A stretch of DNA of 64,000 bases from CALNYZ01 sp942490945 (GCA_942490945.1 CALNYZ010000018.1:1-64000), one strand, 5' to 3'. Positions 24,807 through 36,302 are shown, counted from the first letter of the stretch. Translations and numbers: made by a program. The notes: a model not told the origin generated them from the letters alone.

Positions 24807-25030
24807 TGTGGATAAATCAGCAATTTTCGAGGATAACTTTGTACAAAGCGTTGGTGGTGGACTTATCCACATTCTGTCCCCCACCGATACAAAACGTGAA
24901 ACCAAACTATCCACAGTCTTTGATATAGAGTAACTGACTGAATAAAAAAAGCTTTTAGACTTACGCACAGAAAACACGGGCAGTAGTAGTAATAATAATA
25001 ATTTATATATATATGTATTATTAAAAAAGA
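24807..25030. promoter_or_regulatory. Candidate replication origin: DnaA boxes, DnaA-trios, AT-rich element
   Basis: Three DnaA boxes, TGTGGATAA (24807-24815), TTATCCACA (24863-24871) and CTATCCACA (24907-24915), precede a run of trinucleotides TAG-TAG-TAA-TAA-TAA-TAA (24984-25001) that runs into an AT-rich stretch to 25027. Boxes followed by DnaA-trios and an unwinding region is the layout described for basal bacterial origins. The element ends just before dnaN. Confidence 0.7.
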
Positions 25031-25046
25031 AGGCAGAAGGATAAGT

Positions 25047-26162
25047 ATGAAACTTGAATTTAACCGGGACAGTTTAATCAAACCACTCACACACGTTTGT
25101 AGCGTAGTGGAAAGAAGACAAAGTTCGCCAATACTCTCCAACCTGCTGGTCAAAGTCACCGGACAAGAACTTACCCTGATGGGCACCGACCTGGAAGTGG
25201 AAATGATTGCCAAAACCAGTGTGACTGCAGATGCAGAAGGTGAGTTCACCATTCCGGCACGTAAGTTTTTCGATATCTGTCGCACGTTACCCGATGGTGC
25301 CAATATAACCGTCAATGTCGACGCCAACAAAGCTGTGATTCGATCCGGCAAAAGCCGCTTTACCCTCGCTACCCTGCCAGCGAACGAGTTTCCGCAGAGC
25401 GATGAGGTCAATAGCCAATGTGATATCACCCTCAGCCAGGCAAGACTGAAGCATTTAATTGATCAAACACAGTTCTCCATGGCACAACAGGATGTGCGCT
25501 ATTATCTGAATGGTCTGTTGCTCGAAATTTCACCACAAGCAATACGTACCGTGGCAACAGATGGTCATCGGTTAGCTATATCGTCCATCACAGAAAGCAC
25601 TTCGGTTAGTGAAGCAGTACAGATTATTATCCCGCGTAAGGGAGTTGCAGAAATGCTTAAGCTGCTTGAAGACAGTGAAGCACAAGTACATGTGCAGATT
25701 GGGTCAAACCACGTCAAAGTCAGTCTGCCTGATATGGTGTTTACCTCAAAACTGATTGAAGGCAAGTTTCCCGATTACCAACAGGTGCTCCCGGTGGGCA
25801 ATAACTGCGAATTGGTTGTTTCACGTGAAACACTTCGCCAGGCCTTTAGCCGCGCCTCGGTGTTATCGAACGAAAAATACCGCGGCATGCGTCTGAGCTT
25901 GCAGGAAAATATGCTCAAAGCCACCATCCATAACCCGGAACAGGAAGAGGCCGAGGAAGAAATTGATGTTCAGTACAATGCGGATAATTTCGAAATCGGC
26001 TTCAACGTGGCATATTTCATAGACGTCCTCAACACACTGAAAACAGACAATGTGATGATTAAATTCAAGGATGCCAATTCCAGTTGTTTAATCACCGGAA
26101 TTGAAGAAACCGACACCGCCGCGAGTGAAAGCCAATACGTCATTATGCCAATGCGGCTCTAG
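25047..26162 (+). CDS. dnaN: DNA polymerase III beta subunit (sliding clamp)
   Basis: 371 residues, near the usual 366. Three clamp domains are evident: MKLEFNRDSLIKPLTHVCSVVERR at the start, RYYLNGLLLEISPQAIRTVATDGHRLA in the second, and the C-terminal YVIMPMRL ending that forms the hydrophobic partner-binding cleft region. The ring-shaped dimer tethers Pol III to DNA. AGAAGGATAAG precedes the ATG. It leads into recF 27 bp downstream. Confidence 0.98.
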   Translation: MKLEFNRDSLIKPLTHVCSVVERRQSSPILSNLLVKVTGQELTLMGTDLEVEMIAKTSVTADAEGEFTIPARKFFDICRTLPDGANITVNVDANKAVIRSGKSRFTLATLPANEFPQSDEVNSQCDITLSQARLKHLIDQTQFSMAQQDVRYYLNGLLLEISPQAIRTVATDGHRLAISSITESTSVSEAVQIIIPRKGVAEMLKLLEDSEAQVHVQIGSNHVKVSLPDMVFTSKLIEGKFPDYQQVLPVGNNCELVVSRETLRQAFSRASVLSNEKYRGMRLSLQENMLKATIHNPEQEEAEEEIDVQYNADNFEIGFNVAYFIDVLNTLKTDNVMIKFKDANSSCLITGIEETDTAASESQYVIMPMRL

Positions 26163-26189
26163 CAGCAAGTAATCCCGCACAAACACATC

Positions 26190-27257
26190 ATGGCACTGAA
26201 GAAACTGGTACTGGATCATGTGCGTAATATTGAACATGCCATTCTGGAACCCGATCCACGCCTGAATATCATTTATGGCGCCAATGCTAGTGGCAAAACC
26301 AGTCTACTGGAAGGGATACACCTGCTCGGTACTGCCCGTTCTTTTCGCACCGCACGCGTCAACCACACAATCCAACGTACCGAGCCCTGCCTGACAGTAT
26401 CGGGAAAGTTGGCCACACAACCGGAAGTGAATATTGGCGTAGAACGGTGCAAAGACAAGACCCGTATTCGTATTAATCAGAAGAATATCAGCCAGGCATC
26501 CGAACTGGTGAGACAGTTGCCAATGCAAATTATTACCCCAGAATCACATGAAATACTCGATCAAGGGCCCAAACATCGCCGCCAACTCATCGATTGGGGC
26601 ATGTTTCACGTGAAACCTCAATACCTTGACCATATCAAGGCCTTCATGCGCGCATTACGGCAGCGTAATGCCGCACTACGAAAAGACAATAATCCCATGT
26701 TGGTAAGGAGTTTCGATGCCGGTCTGGTGCATGCCGCACAGGCAGTGCATAACAAGCGATCCGCGTATATCGCGGATATCGGACCACGTATTATCGACAT
26801 GACAAAAAAGTTGTGCGGAGAAACCATTACCGTGCACTACCAGTCAGGCTGGAAAGCAGGTGAAAACTACCAGGATGTGCTTAAAAATCAGTATGATAGC
26901 GATAGTCTCAAACACCACACACAATCCGGCCCACACCGCGCCGACCTGATATTTAAGGTCGACAGCGTACCAGTACAACAAGGCTTTTCCCGCGGCCAAC
27001 AAAAAATGCTCGTCTGTGCGTTGAAACTGGCACAACTACAGTACTATTTCGATAAGACCTGTCGCTCTGCACTGGTGCTGGTAGATGATCTGGCAGCCGA
27101 GCTGGACATAACGCATCGTCAACGCTTACTGGAGTTGCTCATGGTTAGTCAGGCACAGATATTTATTACCCTCACCGAGAAAGACCTGCTAGATGCCAGT
27201 CACATTTCGAGTAAAAAAGTGTTTCACGTGAAACAAGGCGCAGTTAAACAAGACTAA
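26190..27257 (+). CDS. recF: DNA replication and repair protein RecF
   Basis: 355 residues. Walker A YGANASGKTSLLEG (residues 29-42), the signature FSRGQQKMLVCALKLAQ near the C-terminus, and Walker B LVLVDDLAAELD mark an SMC-like ABC ATPase. RecF loads RecA at single-stranded gaps with RecO and RecR. Length and position behind dnaN are canonical. Confidence 0.97.
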   Translation: MALKKLVLDHVRNIEHAILEPDPRLNIIYGANASGKTSLLEGIHLLGTARSFRTARVNHTIQRTEPCLTVSGKLATQPEVNIGVERCKDKTRIRINQKNISQASELVRQLPMQIITPESHEILDQGPKHRRQLIDWGMFHVKPQYLDHIKAFMRALRQRNAALRKDNNPMLVRSFDAGLVHAAQAVHNKRSAYIADIGPRIIDMTKKLCGETITVHYQSGWKAGENYQDVLKNQYDSDSLKHHTQSGPHRADLIFKVDSVPVQQGFSRGQQKMLVCALKLAQLQYYFDKTCRSALVLVDDLAAELDITHRQRLLELLMVSQAQIFITLTEKDLLDASHISSKKVFHVKQGAVKQD

Positions 27258-28081
27258 GTCAAAAAGCACACCGGCCAAAGTCAAGCGAAAACACCACAAA
27301 AACCCAAAAGTCGTTCAAAAAGACAAAAATAAGCCAAGTTTGGTCTAGCAGAAACCGATCATGGGCGCAATAGATCTGGGATCTCAGGAGATCCTGCTAC
27401 AAAGCCGATAGTGGAAGCCAAGGCTTGGTATTCATTCCTGTATTTTTCGCCTCAAAGCGGATCATACGCAGCCGCTTTTTTCACCAGGCGATGAAATATC
27501 TGCAAAAATTTCTTTACAACGCCAAACAAGGTGTATTTTTTTGTTGAACTATAATTCACCAATCCAAATTATTGGTATGGATTTTGATTTTTGCTACAGC
27601 AAGACTGCCACGCCAAAGCCGTAATAACACGCTAAAATTATTTACATGGCCGAATTAACAAAGCGGAAATTCAGAATTACTTTTCGATGTAACGAAATAG
27701 ACCTATAGAACATCAACGACATTACCCATATCGCAGCGAATTAGCACACGCCACCATGCCTTCGATATAAAAACATCACGAAAAGCATACAGGATATCGA
27801 GCCAGGCGCAAAAGAATGCAGTTATCACACCTGTATTGGCTATTATTTAATCAACACTAAATATTGTGTAAAATTCCAGCAGTATTTGAAAGTTCTGATG
27901 ATAATGTAGCCATATTTTTTCAGAACATTTTCATTTATTGCAAAATTTGGGTGGCGGCAAAGATGAGAGTATTCTGTAAGCACGGCAAGGTAAAAAATCA
28001 CAAGCAACGCGTGGTAAGCAATTTATGCGCGACAGAGACTATTTTATTTTAATGTGATGACTTATAACGCAGGGAACAACA
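27258..28081. other. Long recF-downstream intergenic region
   Basis: 824 bp separate recF from the next supported gene; in most relatives gyrB follows recF closely. A possible terminator, AAAGCGG...CCGCTTT followed by T, lies at 27454-27480, and GGATCT-CAGG-AGATCC at 27378-27393 is a small palindrome. An open frame at 27864-28052 has no Shine-Dalgarno or recognisable sequence. I see no RNA gene. Confidence 0.5.
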
Positions 28082-28501
28082 ATGTTTAAATTTGAGTATA
28101 ACGATATTGGTTGGTGGTACTGGCTGGTCACGGCCGGGTTCCTGACATATGGCCTTTCGGGTAATACAGTCGGTTTCATATTAGCCATCGGTCTGACGGT
28201 GTTGCAATTATTCCATTTCATGATACGGGAAAAAAGTATCAAGGCTTTCCCGGTACAGGTACGTTTCTGGTATCTAATGCTTCTCATAGTTTCGTTACCA
28301 GCAGTGCTGCAATGGGTATTCTGGATTCCTGCTATTGGAACCTGGGCGCAGGTCATTTTTGGTTACTGCGCAATGGCCCGCTGTGTCGCACTATTGCCCT
28401 GGAACAGAGGCGAACCGTTTTCTGCCGCGTTAATAAGAAAAACATTTTTATCCCCACCTGTCAGAGGCAACATACAGCAAGGTTTTGCAGGAGACAGTTA
28501 A
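28082..28501 (+). CDS. Conserved-looking integral membrane protein
   Basis: 139 residues with four hydrophobic helices (about 12-28, 32-48, 63-80, 85-105). It begins MFKFEYNDIGWWYWLVTAGF and has a short soluble tail after LLPWNRGEP. The CARCVALLPWNR-like segment after the last helix could face the cytoplasm. The family is not recognised. Placed upstream of a second small membrane protein, with 186 bp between. Confidence 0.65.
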   Translation: MFKFEYNDIGWWYWLVTAGFLTYGLSGNTVGFILAIGLTVLQLFHFMIREKSIKAFPVQVRFWYLMLLIVSLPAVLQWVFWIPAIGTWAQVIFGYCAMARCVALLPWNRGEPFSAALIRKTFLSPPVRGNIQQGFAGDS

Positions 28502-28687
28502 TATATAATCGCTACAACAGCACGTCTAAACATGCAAAGCAGCCGCGGCCTTTTTACACGTACGACCAGAGTTTTATATTTATTAGGAGAGCAAAAAAGT
28601 GCAGGTGTAGCGAAATACCACACAGAACTGTAAAAAGCGGCGCTTGAATTAAACGTCAGGCGCATATAAATACAACAGAGGACGACT

Positions 28688-28936
28688 ATGATTACTATTT
28701 CACAACTGACCGAATTATTAGGGTGGGCATCGCTTATTAATATCGCCTATCTTGTTCTGGCGAGCATAGTACTGATGTTTATGCGCGGAACAATCACTTC
28801 AATTCACAGCAAGCTGCTGGATCTGGATGAAAAAGAATTAAAATTAAAATATTTTGACTTTTTGAGTACCTATAAAATAGTGACGCTGGTTTTTATGGTC
28901 GCGCCGTATCTTGCATTAAAAATTATGGGCCAGTAG
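28688..28936 (+). CDS. DUF6868-like two-helix membrane protein
   Basis: 82 residues: helix 1 (about 10-32), a charged middle KLLDLDEKELKLKYFDFLSTYK, and helix 2 (about 62-80) ending ALKIM. The pattern MITISQLTELLGW...YFxxLxxYKI...PYLALKIM is one I recall for the DUF6868 inner-membrane family common in marine and sulfur-oxidising Gammaproteobacteria. Function unknown. AGAGGACG precedes the start. Confidence 0.7.
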   Translation: MITISQLTELLGWASLINIAYLVLASIVLMFMRGTITSIHSKLLDLDEKELKLKYFDFLSTYKIVTLVFMVAPYLALKIMGQ

Positions 28937-29045
28937 CTGATGCACATGTCAGGTTAAAAACCCCGCCAAGGACACTTTAAAATGATGCGCTGCATCAGGC
29001 AGTTTGCTAAACATGTTTATTTACATCATACGCTAAGGAGGAAAA

Positions 29046-29333
29046 ATGGCTAACGAAGGTTACCACGAACCAATCGACGAACTTTCAGACGATACACGCG
29101 ACATGCACCGGGCAATCGTTTCATTGATGGAAGAGCTGGAAGCCGTTGACTGGTACAATCAACGGGTAGATGCCTGCAAAGACAAGGAACTTAAAGCCAT
29201 ACTGGTGCATAACCGGGATGAGGAAAAAGAACACGCTTCCATGGTGCTTGAATGGATTCGACGCAAAGACCCAACATTTGATAAAGAATTAAAAGATTAT
29301 CTGTTTACAGATAAGTCGCTTGCGCACGACTAA
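29046..29333 (+). CDS. EncFtn-type (encapsulated) ferritin-like protein without targeting tail
   Basis: 95 residues: DMHRAIVSLMEELEAVDWYNQRVDA and ILVHNRDEEKEHASMVLEWIRR match the two-helix EncFtn fold of Rhodospirillum rubrum almost residue for residue. The metal ligands correspond to Glu30, Glu60 and His63 here; Trp36 is also kept. EncFtn forms an annular decamer with a ferroxidase di-iron centre at a subunit interface and normally loads iron into an encapsulin shell. The protein ends YLFTDKSLAHD, with no encapsulin-targeting peptide, and no shell gene lies in the window. AAGGAGG precedes the ATG. Confidence 0.9.
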   Translation: MANEGYHEPIDELSDDTRDMHRAIVSLMEELEAVDWYNQRVDACKDKELKAILVHNRDEEKEHASMVLEWIRRKDPTFDKELKDYLFTDKSLAHD

Positions 29334-29353
29334 TTGGTTGACCAAAAATTAAT

Positions 29354-29650
29354 GTGAGCGGCTGGTACAAAGTAAACCTTGGCGATGCGCTCACAGCAGA
29401 GGCTGAGCTGGAGAAGATAAAAGAAGCCTTTGCACGTTTGTCTCCGCATGTGGCACAACATGCAGACGCTGCTATATTTATTCGGCACGAGAACGAGGGC
29501 GGTGTGCACTGCAATGTCATCGCCTATTTTTCACCTGCCATCGAGACACTGGCGCGCACTTTCAATGCCGAAGCCTGTATAAGGCCTGTACCTGACGGGT
29601 TGAGTTTGTTCGTTGGCAGTACAGAAGCGGACGAGAATATTTCATTATGA
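29354..29650 (+). CDS. Small hypothetical protein next to EncFtn
   Basis: 98 residues from a GTG start at 29354, only 20 bp after the ferritin stop, so probably one transcript. The product (SGWYKVNLGDALTAEAELEK..., HVAQHADAAIFIRHENEGGVHCNVIAYFSP) is soluble, single-domain and alpha/beta in appearance. I do not recognise a family. Its tight spacing suggests a role linked to the ferritin-like protein. No good ribosome-binding site is visible, so the start could differ. Confidence 0.65.
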   Translation: MSGWYKVNLGDALTAEAELEKIKEAFARLSPHVAQHADAAIFIRHENEGGVHCNVIAYFSPAIETLARTFNAEACIRPVPDGLSLFVGSTEADENISL

Positions 29651-29786
29651 GGCCTGCCAGGCCAACACCGTGTAAAGAACAATGAATTACCAGCTATGCG
29701 AAGGGGTACACAAGGATATCGCACCAAGCCTCGCAATCTATATATATAGTATAACTTTCGCCGTTTATGGTATATTTGACGGCTAG

Positions 29787-32222
<2,436 letters not shown>

Positions 32223-32513
32223 ACTGGATTAGCGTTGAGCTGGCCTGGTCTGAACTGGAAAGGTCAGGCATTGAATTTCAGTAGTGGATATGTACTTGTG
32301 CTGCAAACTGTATGGGTGTTTACGTAAGATATAAAGCCCTCGTGAAAAAACGGCCAAAGCTGAAAAGCAGTTGTAAAATAAAAATTATATTAAACCCATC
32401 CTGCACATCAAACCGTAGTAACCCACAGCAAGCGCAATAATACCCTATTAGAAAAAATACATTGTCTTAATCGATAACCGGCGTGAGCGGGTTATGTTGG
32501 AGGAAAACCTGAG
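32223..32513. other. gyrB downstream spacer
   Basis: About 290 bp with no gene or clear terminator; GGAGGAAAA precedes the next ATG. Confidence 0.4.
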
Positions 32514-33560
32514 ATGTATCAGCAAATAAAAACCGGTGTACTGTTTATAGCCCTGATAATGCTCGCTGCTTGTGGTGGTGGCGGGGGTGGTGGCGACACG
32601 AGTGGAGGTGGTACAACACCCCCTACAACGACACCCCCACCTACTCCTGCCAGCGCGAGCAAGTTATTTATCGTCGATACGATTAATTCTGCGATTGGGT
32701 CAGTTGTTGAAGCGAATTTGACAGCTGGTACGCTGGCATTTGATCGCACAATCAGTGGGGCAAACACAGGCCTGAATGGCACAGCTATACGCCAAATTAT
32801 TTACGATAATGTGAATGATTTTTTATATGTGGCAAACGGGTCATCGATCCTGGTGTTTAACAATGCCAGTACCGCAACAGGAAATATCAGCCCCACCCGG
32901 ACGATAACCAGTGCGAGCATTACATTTATAACCGATATCTATCTGGATAAAACGAATGATGTTTTATATGTGGCGGTGGCGACGCCGGATCGTGTGCTTG
33001 CCATTAGCAATGCCAGCCTGGCTGATGGCGCCCCGGCGCCAGCGCGCACAGTGACGGTGACGTTGAATTCCGGGTCATTTATCATCAATGGTATCAGTGT
33101 TGATTCGAGTCGCGATATTTTGTATGTACTGGGCTCTGGTGGTACACCCACCTACAGCCCACGACTATTAGTCTATGACGATGCCAGCACCTTAACTGGC
33201 ACCCCCTTTGCTGCAGACCGGGCAATCGCATTCAGCCAAACCGTTTCGTTTGGAAAGTTATTTCTGGATGAAATCAATGATCGTGTCTATGCGTCAAGTT
33301 TTACAGATCAGATCGTAAGAGTTTTTGATAATGTTAGCACGGCAAACGGGGCTGTTGCACCGAGTCGCAGTATGGGGTTTTTAATAGGCACGCCGGATAT
33401 TACCGTCGATACGACAAACGACAGGTTGTATACATCAAAATCTGCTGGTGGCGGACTGTTTATGCAAAACAACGCCAGTAGCAGCAACGGCACCATGACA
33501 CCTGTGAGCGTTACGCCACCGATTGGCAGTTTTTTACGTTATCCCGCCGTGGCGCCGTAA
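32514..33560 (+). CDS. Beta-propeller-like lipoprotein
   Basis: 348 residues. Lipoprotein signal with lipobox MLAAC (Cys about 20), then a Gly-rich and Thr/Pro-rich tether (about 21-47). Six or so repeats of about 50 residues follow, each of the form 'D..N..LYVA....I.VF.NAS..TG...P.R.I', an NHL/YncE-like beta-propeller. Probably sits on the outside of the cell or in the periplasm and binds a ligand or protein. No neighbours share the strand downstream; it ends close to the convergent integrase gene. Confidence 0.75.
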   Translation: MYQQIKTGVLFIALIMLAACGGGGGGGDTSGGGTTPPTTTPPPTPASASKLFIVDTINSAIGSVVEANLTAGTLAFDRTISGANTGLNGTAIRQIIYDNVNDFLYVANGSSILVFNNASTATGNISPTRTITSASITFITDIYLDKTNDVLYVAVATPDRVLAISNASLADGAPAPARTVTVTLNSGSFIINGISVDSSRDILYVLGSGGTPTYSPRLLVYDDASTLTGTPFAADRAIAFSQTVSFGKLFLDEINDRVYASSFTDQIVRVFDNVSTANGAVAPSRSMGFLIGTPDITVDTTNDRLYTSKSAGGGLFMQNNASSSNGTMTPVSVTPPIGSFLRYPAVAP

Positions 33561-33596
33561 TGTCGGCCACAACGACGAACCACGGCAAGGTAACAA

Positions 33597-35003
33597 CTAC
33601 ACTGCGGCCAACATATCCAGTGGACTGGTCACCGTCACACCCGGCTTGTTGAGCACGTGAGTGTAAATCATGGTCGTCGACACATTGGTATGGCCGAGCA
33701 ACTCCTGCACCGTACGAATGTCATAATTTGCTTCAAGCAGGTGCGTCGCAAAGGAATGGCGCAAGGTATGGCAGGTAACGCGCTTGGTCAAGCCAACTTT
33801 TTCGCCCGTACTACGAATATGTTTTTGCAAACCCTTCTCGTGTATATGATGGCGTCGTACAATTTTGCTACGCGGGTCAGTTGATACTTTTATTGAGGGA
33901 AACACATACTGCCAACGCAATTCATTTTCTGCATTCGGGTATTTTCTTGCCAGAGCATCAGGTAAAAAGACACGGCCAAAGCCTTCATGCAAATCTTCAG
34001 TATGTAGTTGCGTGACATTATGTATCTGGCTTTGTAAGGCTTTTATCAAAACTTCAGGAATAGGCACGACACGATCTTTTTTACCCTTTGCATTTCGTAT
34101 TAATAATTGTTTGTAACCAAAATCAACATCGAGAATGCGAAGTCGAATACATTCCATCAGGCGCAATCCACACCCATAAAGTAATTGTGCCATGAGTTTA
34201 AATGTTGGATGCTCAATGGCGAAAAGTAGTTGTTTGACCTCTTCTTTTGTCAGTACAACCGGTAAACGGCGAGGCTTTTTGGCATGCACAAAATCAAGCT
34301 GGCCATCCAGATCAATCATGAGCACATTTTTATAAAAGAACACGAGTGCATTTAACGCCTGTGACTGGGTGCTGGCAGCAACACTCCGTCTGACGGCAAG
34401 ATATTGTAAGTAGCGTGAAATATGATCCTGAGTGAGCTCAGCCGGATCGCGCATTGAATAAAAAGCGATATAACGTAGAATCCATCCCAGATAAGAGCGT
34501 TCGGTGCGTATTGAATAGTGACGTACACGTACCTGGGCAAGAAAGTTATTGAGATGGTCAGGGTAAAGTGAAACTATTTTTTTTAATAGCGTGCCTTCTT
34601 TTGCCTCTGAATCAAAATAGTGTGATAGCAGGTCCGCATGAACTTTTATATACTCCTTGGCCTGTACTGCTGGTGAAGACGCCAGAGTGCGCGCTACCCC
34701 CAACCACTCATCCCAGGGAAAAGTTTCAACCCAGTCTGGCTTTACCATCTCAACAAACAGAATCTGCAGCGCCTCTACAAGTTGTATATATTGCCAATCC
34801 TTAATATTGGGATTGCGACTCTTGCGTGTTAAAAAATCTTTGAGATGCTGCGGCTTGTGCATCGCAAGGCGAATATTAGGATATGCTTTTATATACTGCT
34901 CAACCGAGCGTACATACCACTTCGCCGCCTCAGATTTAACGTTATAAGTTGCTGTTTTAGCAATATAATTATCCCAGAAACGGGAAATCGATGGGTCAGT
35001 CAT
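33597..35003 (-). CDS. intI: Integron integrase IntI with N-terminal extension
   Basis: 468 residues; IntI1 is 337. The catalytic half is clear: LLYGCGLRLMECIRLRILDVDF (first Arg), CHTLRHSFATHLLE (His412, Arg415), LLGHTNVSTTMIYTH (His438, nucleophile Tyr447) and the ending SPLDMLAA. The IntI-specific insertion is present (ELRWQYVFPS, DPRSKIVRRHHIHEKGLQ). The first ~140 residues are additional and include a second SAM-like core-binding-like segment. It recombines attC with attI. AAGGAG precedes the start; transcribed away from the cassettes, as in all integrons. Confidence 0.93.
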   Translation of the reverse strand: MTDPSISRFWDNYIAKTATYNVKSEAAKWYVRSVEQYIKAYPNIRLAMHKPQHLKDFLTRKSRNPNIKDWQYIQLVEALQILFVEMVKPDWVETFPWDEWLGVARTLASSPAVQAKEYIKVHADLLSHYFDSEAKEGTLLKKIVSLYPDHLNNFLAQVRVRHYSIRTERSYLGWILRYIAFYSMRDPAELTQDHISRYLQYLAVRRSVAASTQSQALNALVFFYKNVLMIDLDGQLDFVHAKKPRRLPVVLTKEEVKQLLFAIEHPTFKLMAQLLYGCGLRLMECIRLRILDVDFGYKQLLIRNAKGKKDRVVPIPEVLIKALQSQIHNVTQLHTEDLHEGFGRVFLPDALARKYPNAENELRWQYVFPSIKVSTDPRSKIVRRHHIHEKGLQKHIRSTGEKVGLTKRVTCHTLRHSFATHLLEANYDIRTVQELLGHTNVSTTMIYTHVLNKPGVTVTSPLDMLAAV

Positions 35004-35165
35004 TATGCTACTCCTTTAGCAAAAAATAAATATTCTGATTAAATCGCTTGTCCTAAGCTGATATCATTATCGCTAATTCAATATACATTTTCAAATATTA
35101 GGTAGCGACTACCTATACTGACAAAATGTATAAACTACCTATATAACTGTTATGCGTAAAAAAAC
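35004..35165. promoter_or_regulatory. Integrase promoter, attI region and cassette-start boundary
   Basis: Lies between the divergent integrase gene and first cassette. The cassette boundary is GTTATGCG at 35149-35156, matching the GTTATGTG junctions after later attC sites; insertion would occur next to this G/TT. Upstream direct repeats of GGTAGCGACTACCTA / AACTACCTATATAACT (35101-35148) may be integrase sites. I see no clear LexA box. Confidence 0.65.
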
Positions 35166-35603
35166 ATGAAAATTCTTATACTAAAAGAGTTTATTTTCCA
35201 ACCAGATAAATATGAGTTTGTTAGTCAATATTCATTAACTGAGTCAATAGAAAGGCTATCTAATAAAATGGGCAATAATATTTCTGGTAAAGTAAATTTC
35301 GAAAATGTCATACTTGAAAAAAAGTATAAAATGTTCCATACGAATTCCTTTAAACCGGTATTTTATGGAAAATTTCAAGAGCAGGACGGTAAAATTAAAT
35401 TAATTGGGGCTATTACTGTTTCACGTGTTATTCAAAATGTATATATTATTTTCCTCTCAATATTTTTACTATCTAGTTACTTTAATATTTCTGCTTCATT
35501 CCTTTTAGTTTTAGGAATTATCTTTGTACGAAAAGTTAGTGAATTCCAAACAAAAAACGAAAAACTCGTTATTAGAAATACAATTATCGAGGCGTTAGGG
35601 TGA
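35166..35603 (+). CDS. Integron cassette 1: membrane-associated hypothetical protein
   Basis: 145 residues. N-terminal soluble beta-rich part (VNFENVILEKKYKMFHTNSFKPVFYGKF) and two hydrophobic helices near 85-125. Low GC and A-rich codons unlike the flanking chromosome. No known family; possibly a PH-like membrane domain. The start is 10 bp after the attI core, leaving little room for a promoter, so expression probably comes from the array promoter upstream. Confidence 0.65.
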   Translation: MKILILKEFIFQPDKYEFVSQYSLTESIERLSNKMGNNISGKVNFENVILEKKYKMFHTNSFKPVFYGKFQEQDGKIKLIGAITVSRVIQNVYIIFLSIFLLSSYFNISASFLLVLGIIFVRKVSEFQTKNEKLVIRNTIIEALG

Positions 35604-35607
35604 TTTC

Positions 35608-35676
35608 GCATAACAAGTCGCGCCACACTGACGCAAAAAGCGTTGCTTTTTGCGCAGGTGCGCTCTAACGTTAGCC
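35608..35676 (+). repeat. attC site of cassette 1
   Basis: About 69 bp from GCATAACAAG to GTTAGCC. Inner hairpin GACGCAAAAAGC / GCTTTTTGCG(C) with short loop, and outer arms CGCGCCAC / GTGCGC. Lies 4 bp after the cassette 1 stop. Confidence 0.8.
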
Positions 35677-35689
35677 CTCTAAAATAAAA

Positions 35690-36148
35690 ATGAGAAAACG
35701 AGTAAAAATTGGCGATATTATAGAAATAGAAACACCAAATGGGTTCGCCTATGCTTACTATACCCATAAGCACCCTATGTTTGGTGCTCTTATAAAAATA
35801 ATCAAAGGCACATTCAATGAAATGCCTCATAATCTTGCTGAATTATTAAATGACGAATATCAATTCATCACATTTTTTCCTTTAGGGGCTGCTACAAACC
35901 GTGAAATTGTAAAAATTGTTGGTAACCAACCTTTATCACAGAAATCAAATGAATTCCCTCTGTTCAAGGCTGGGATCCCTAATAATAAAGGTAAGGTTGA
36001 AAATTGGTGGCTATGGGATGGTGAGAAAGAATGGGAAGTGGGTAAACTCAAAAAAGAACAAGAAAACTACCCTGTAAGAGAAATAATAAATGATACTTTA
36101 TTGATAGAGCGCATTTGTAATGGTTGGAATCATAAACATGAAATATAG
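35690..36148 (+). CDS. Integron cassette 2: Imm26-like immunity protein
   Basis: 152 residues: KRVKIGDIIEIETPNGFAYAYYTHKHPMFGALIKIIKG followed by ITFFPLGAATNREIVKIVGN and a WWLWDGEKEW segment. This resembles the Imm26 immunity family, which often appears near contact-dependent or polymorphic toxins. No toxin is visible, as is usual for cassettes. Cytoplasmic, no signal peptide. The assignment is from memory of the KIGDIxEI pattern. Confidence 0.6.
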   Translation: MRKRVKIGDIIEIETPNGFAYAYYTHKHPMFGALIKIIKGTFNEMPHNLAELLNDEYQFITFFPLGAATNREIVKIVGNQPLSQKSNEFPLFKAGIPNNKGKVENWWLWDGEKEWEVGKLKKEQENYPVREIINDTLLIERICNGWNHKHEI

Positions 36149-36226
36149 GGCTAACAAGCCGCTCAGCTCGGACAAAGTAAGCGTTGCTTCGCATCGCTCA
36201 CTTTGCCGGCTAGCTCGTCGTTATGT
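36149..36226 (+). repeat. attC site of cassette 2
   Basis: About 78 bp from GGCTAACAAGCC to GTTATGT, with paired arms GCTCAGCTCGGACAAAGT and ACTTTGCCGGCTAGCTCG around a small inner loop. Overlaps the cassette 2 stop region. Confidence 0.8.
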
Positions 36227-36302
36227 GTAAAAATCTATTGAAAGAGAATGATTCAATACTATTGTTACAATTTATATAAGACGTACTTATGAGAAAAGAC
36301 CA

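Noticed and set aside
27864..28052. 62-codon open frame in the recF-downstream gap
   Set aside because: No ribosome-binding site, no hydrophobic or conserved pattern, and it lies in AT-rich intergenic sequence.
32514..33560. Reading the Gly-rich lipoprotein as a PE/adhesin-type protein
   Set aside because: The Gly run is only a short tether after the lipobox; the rest has clear propeller-like repeats.
34568..34804. Plus-strand open frames within the integrase gene
   Set aside because: They are antisense to an intact, well-conserved integrase and lack ribosome-binding sites.
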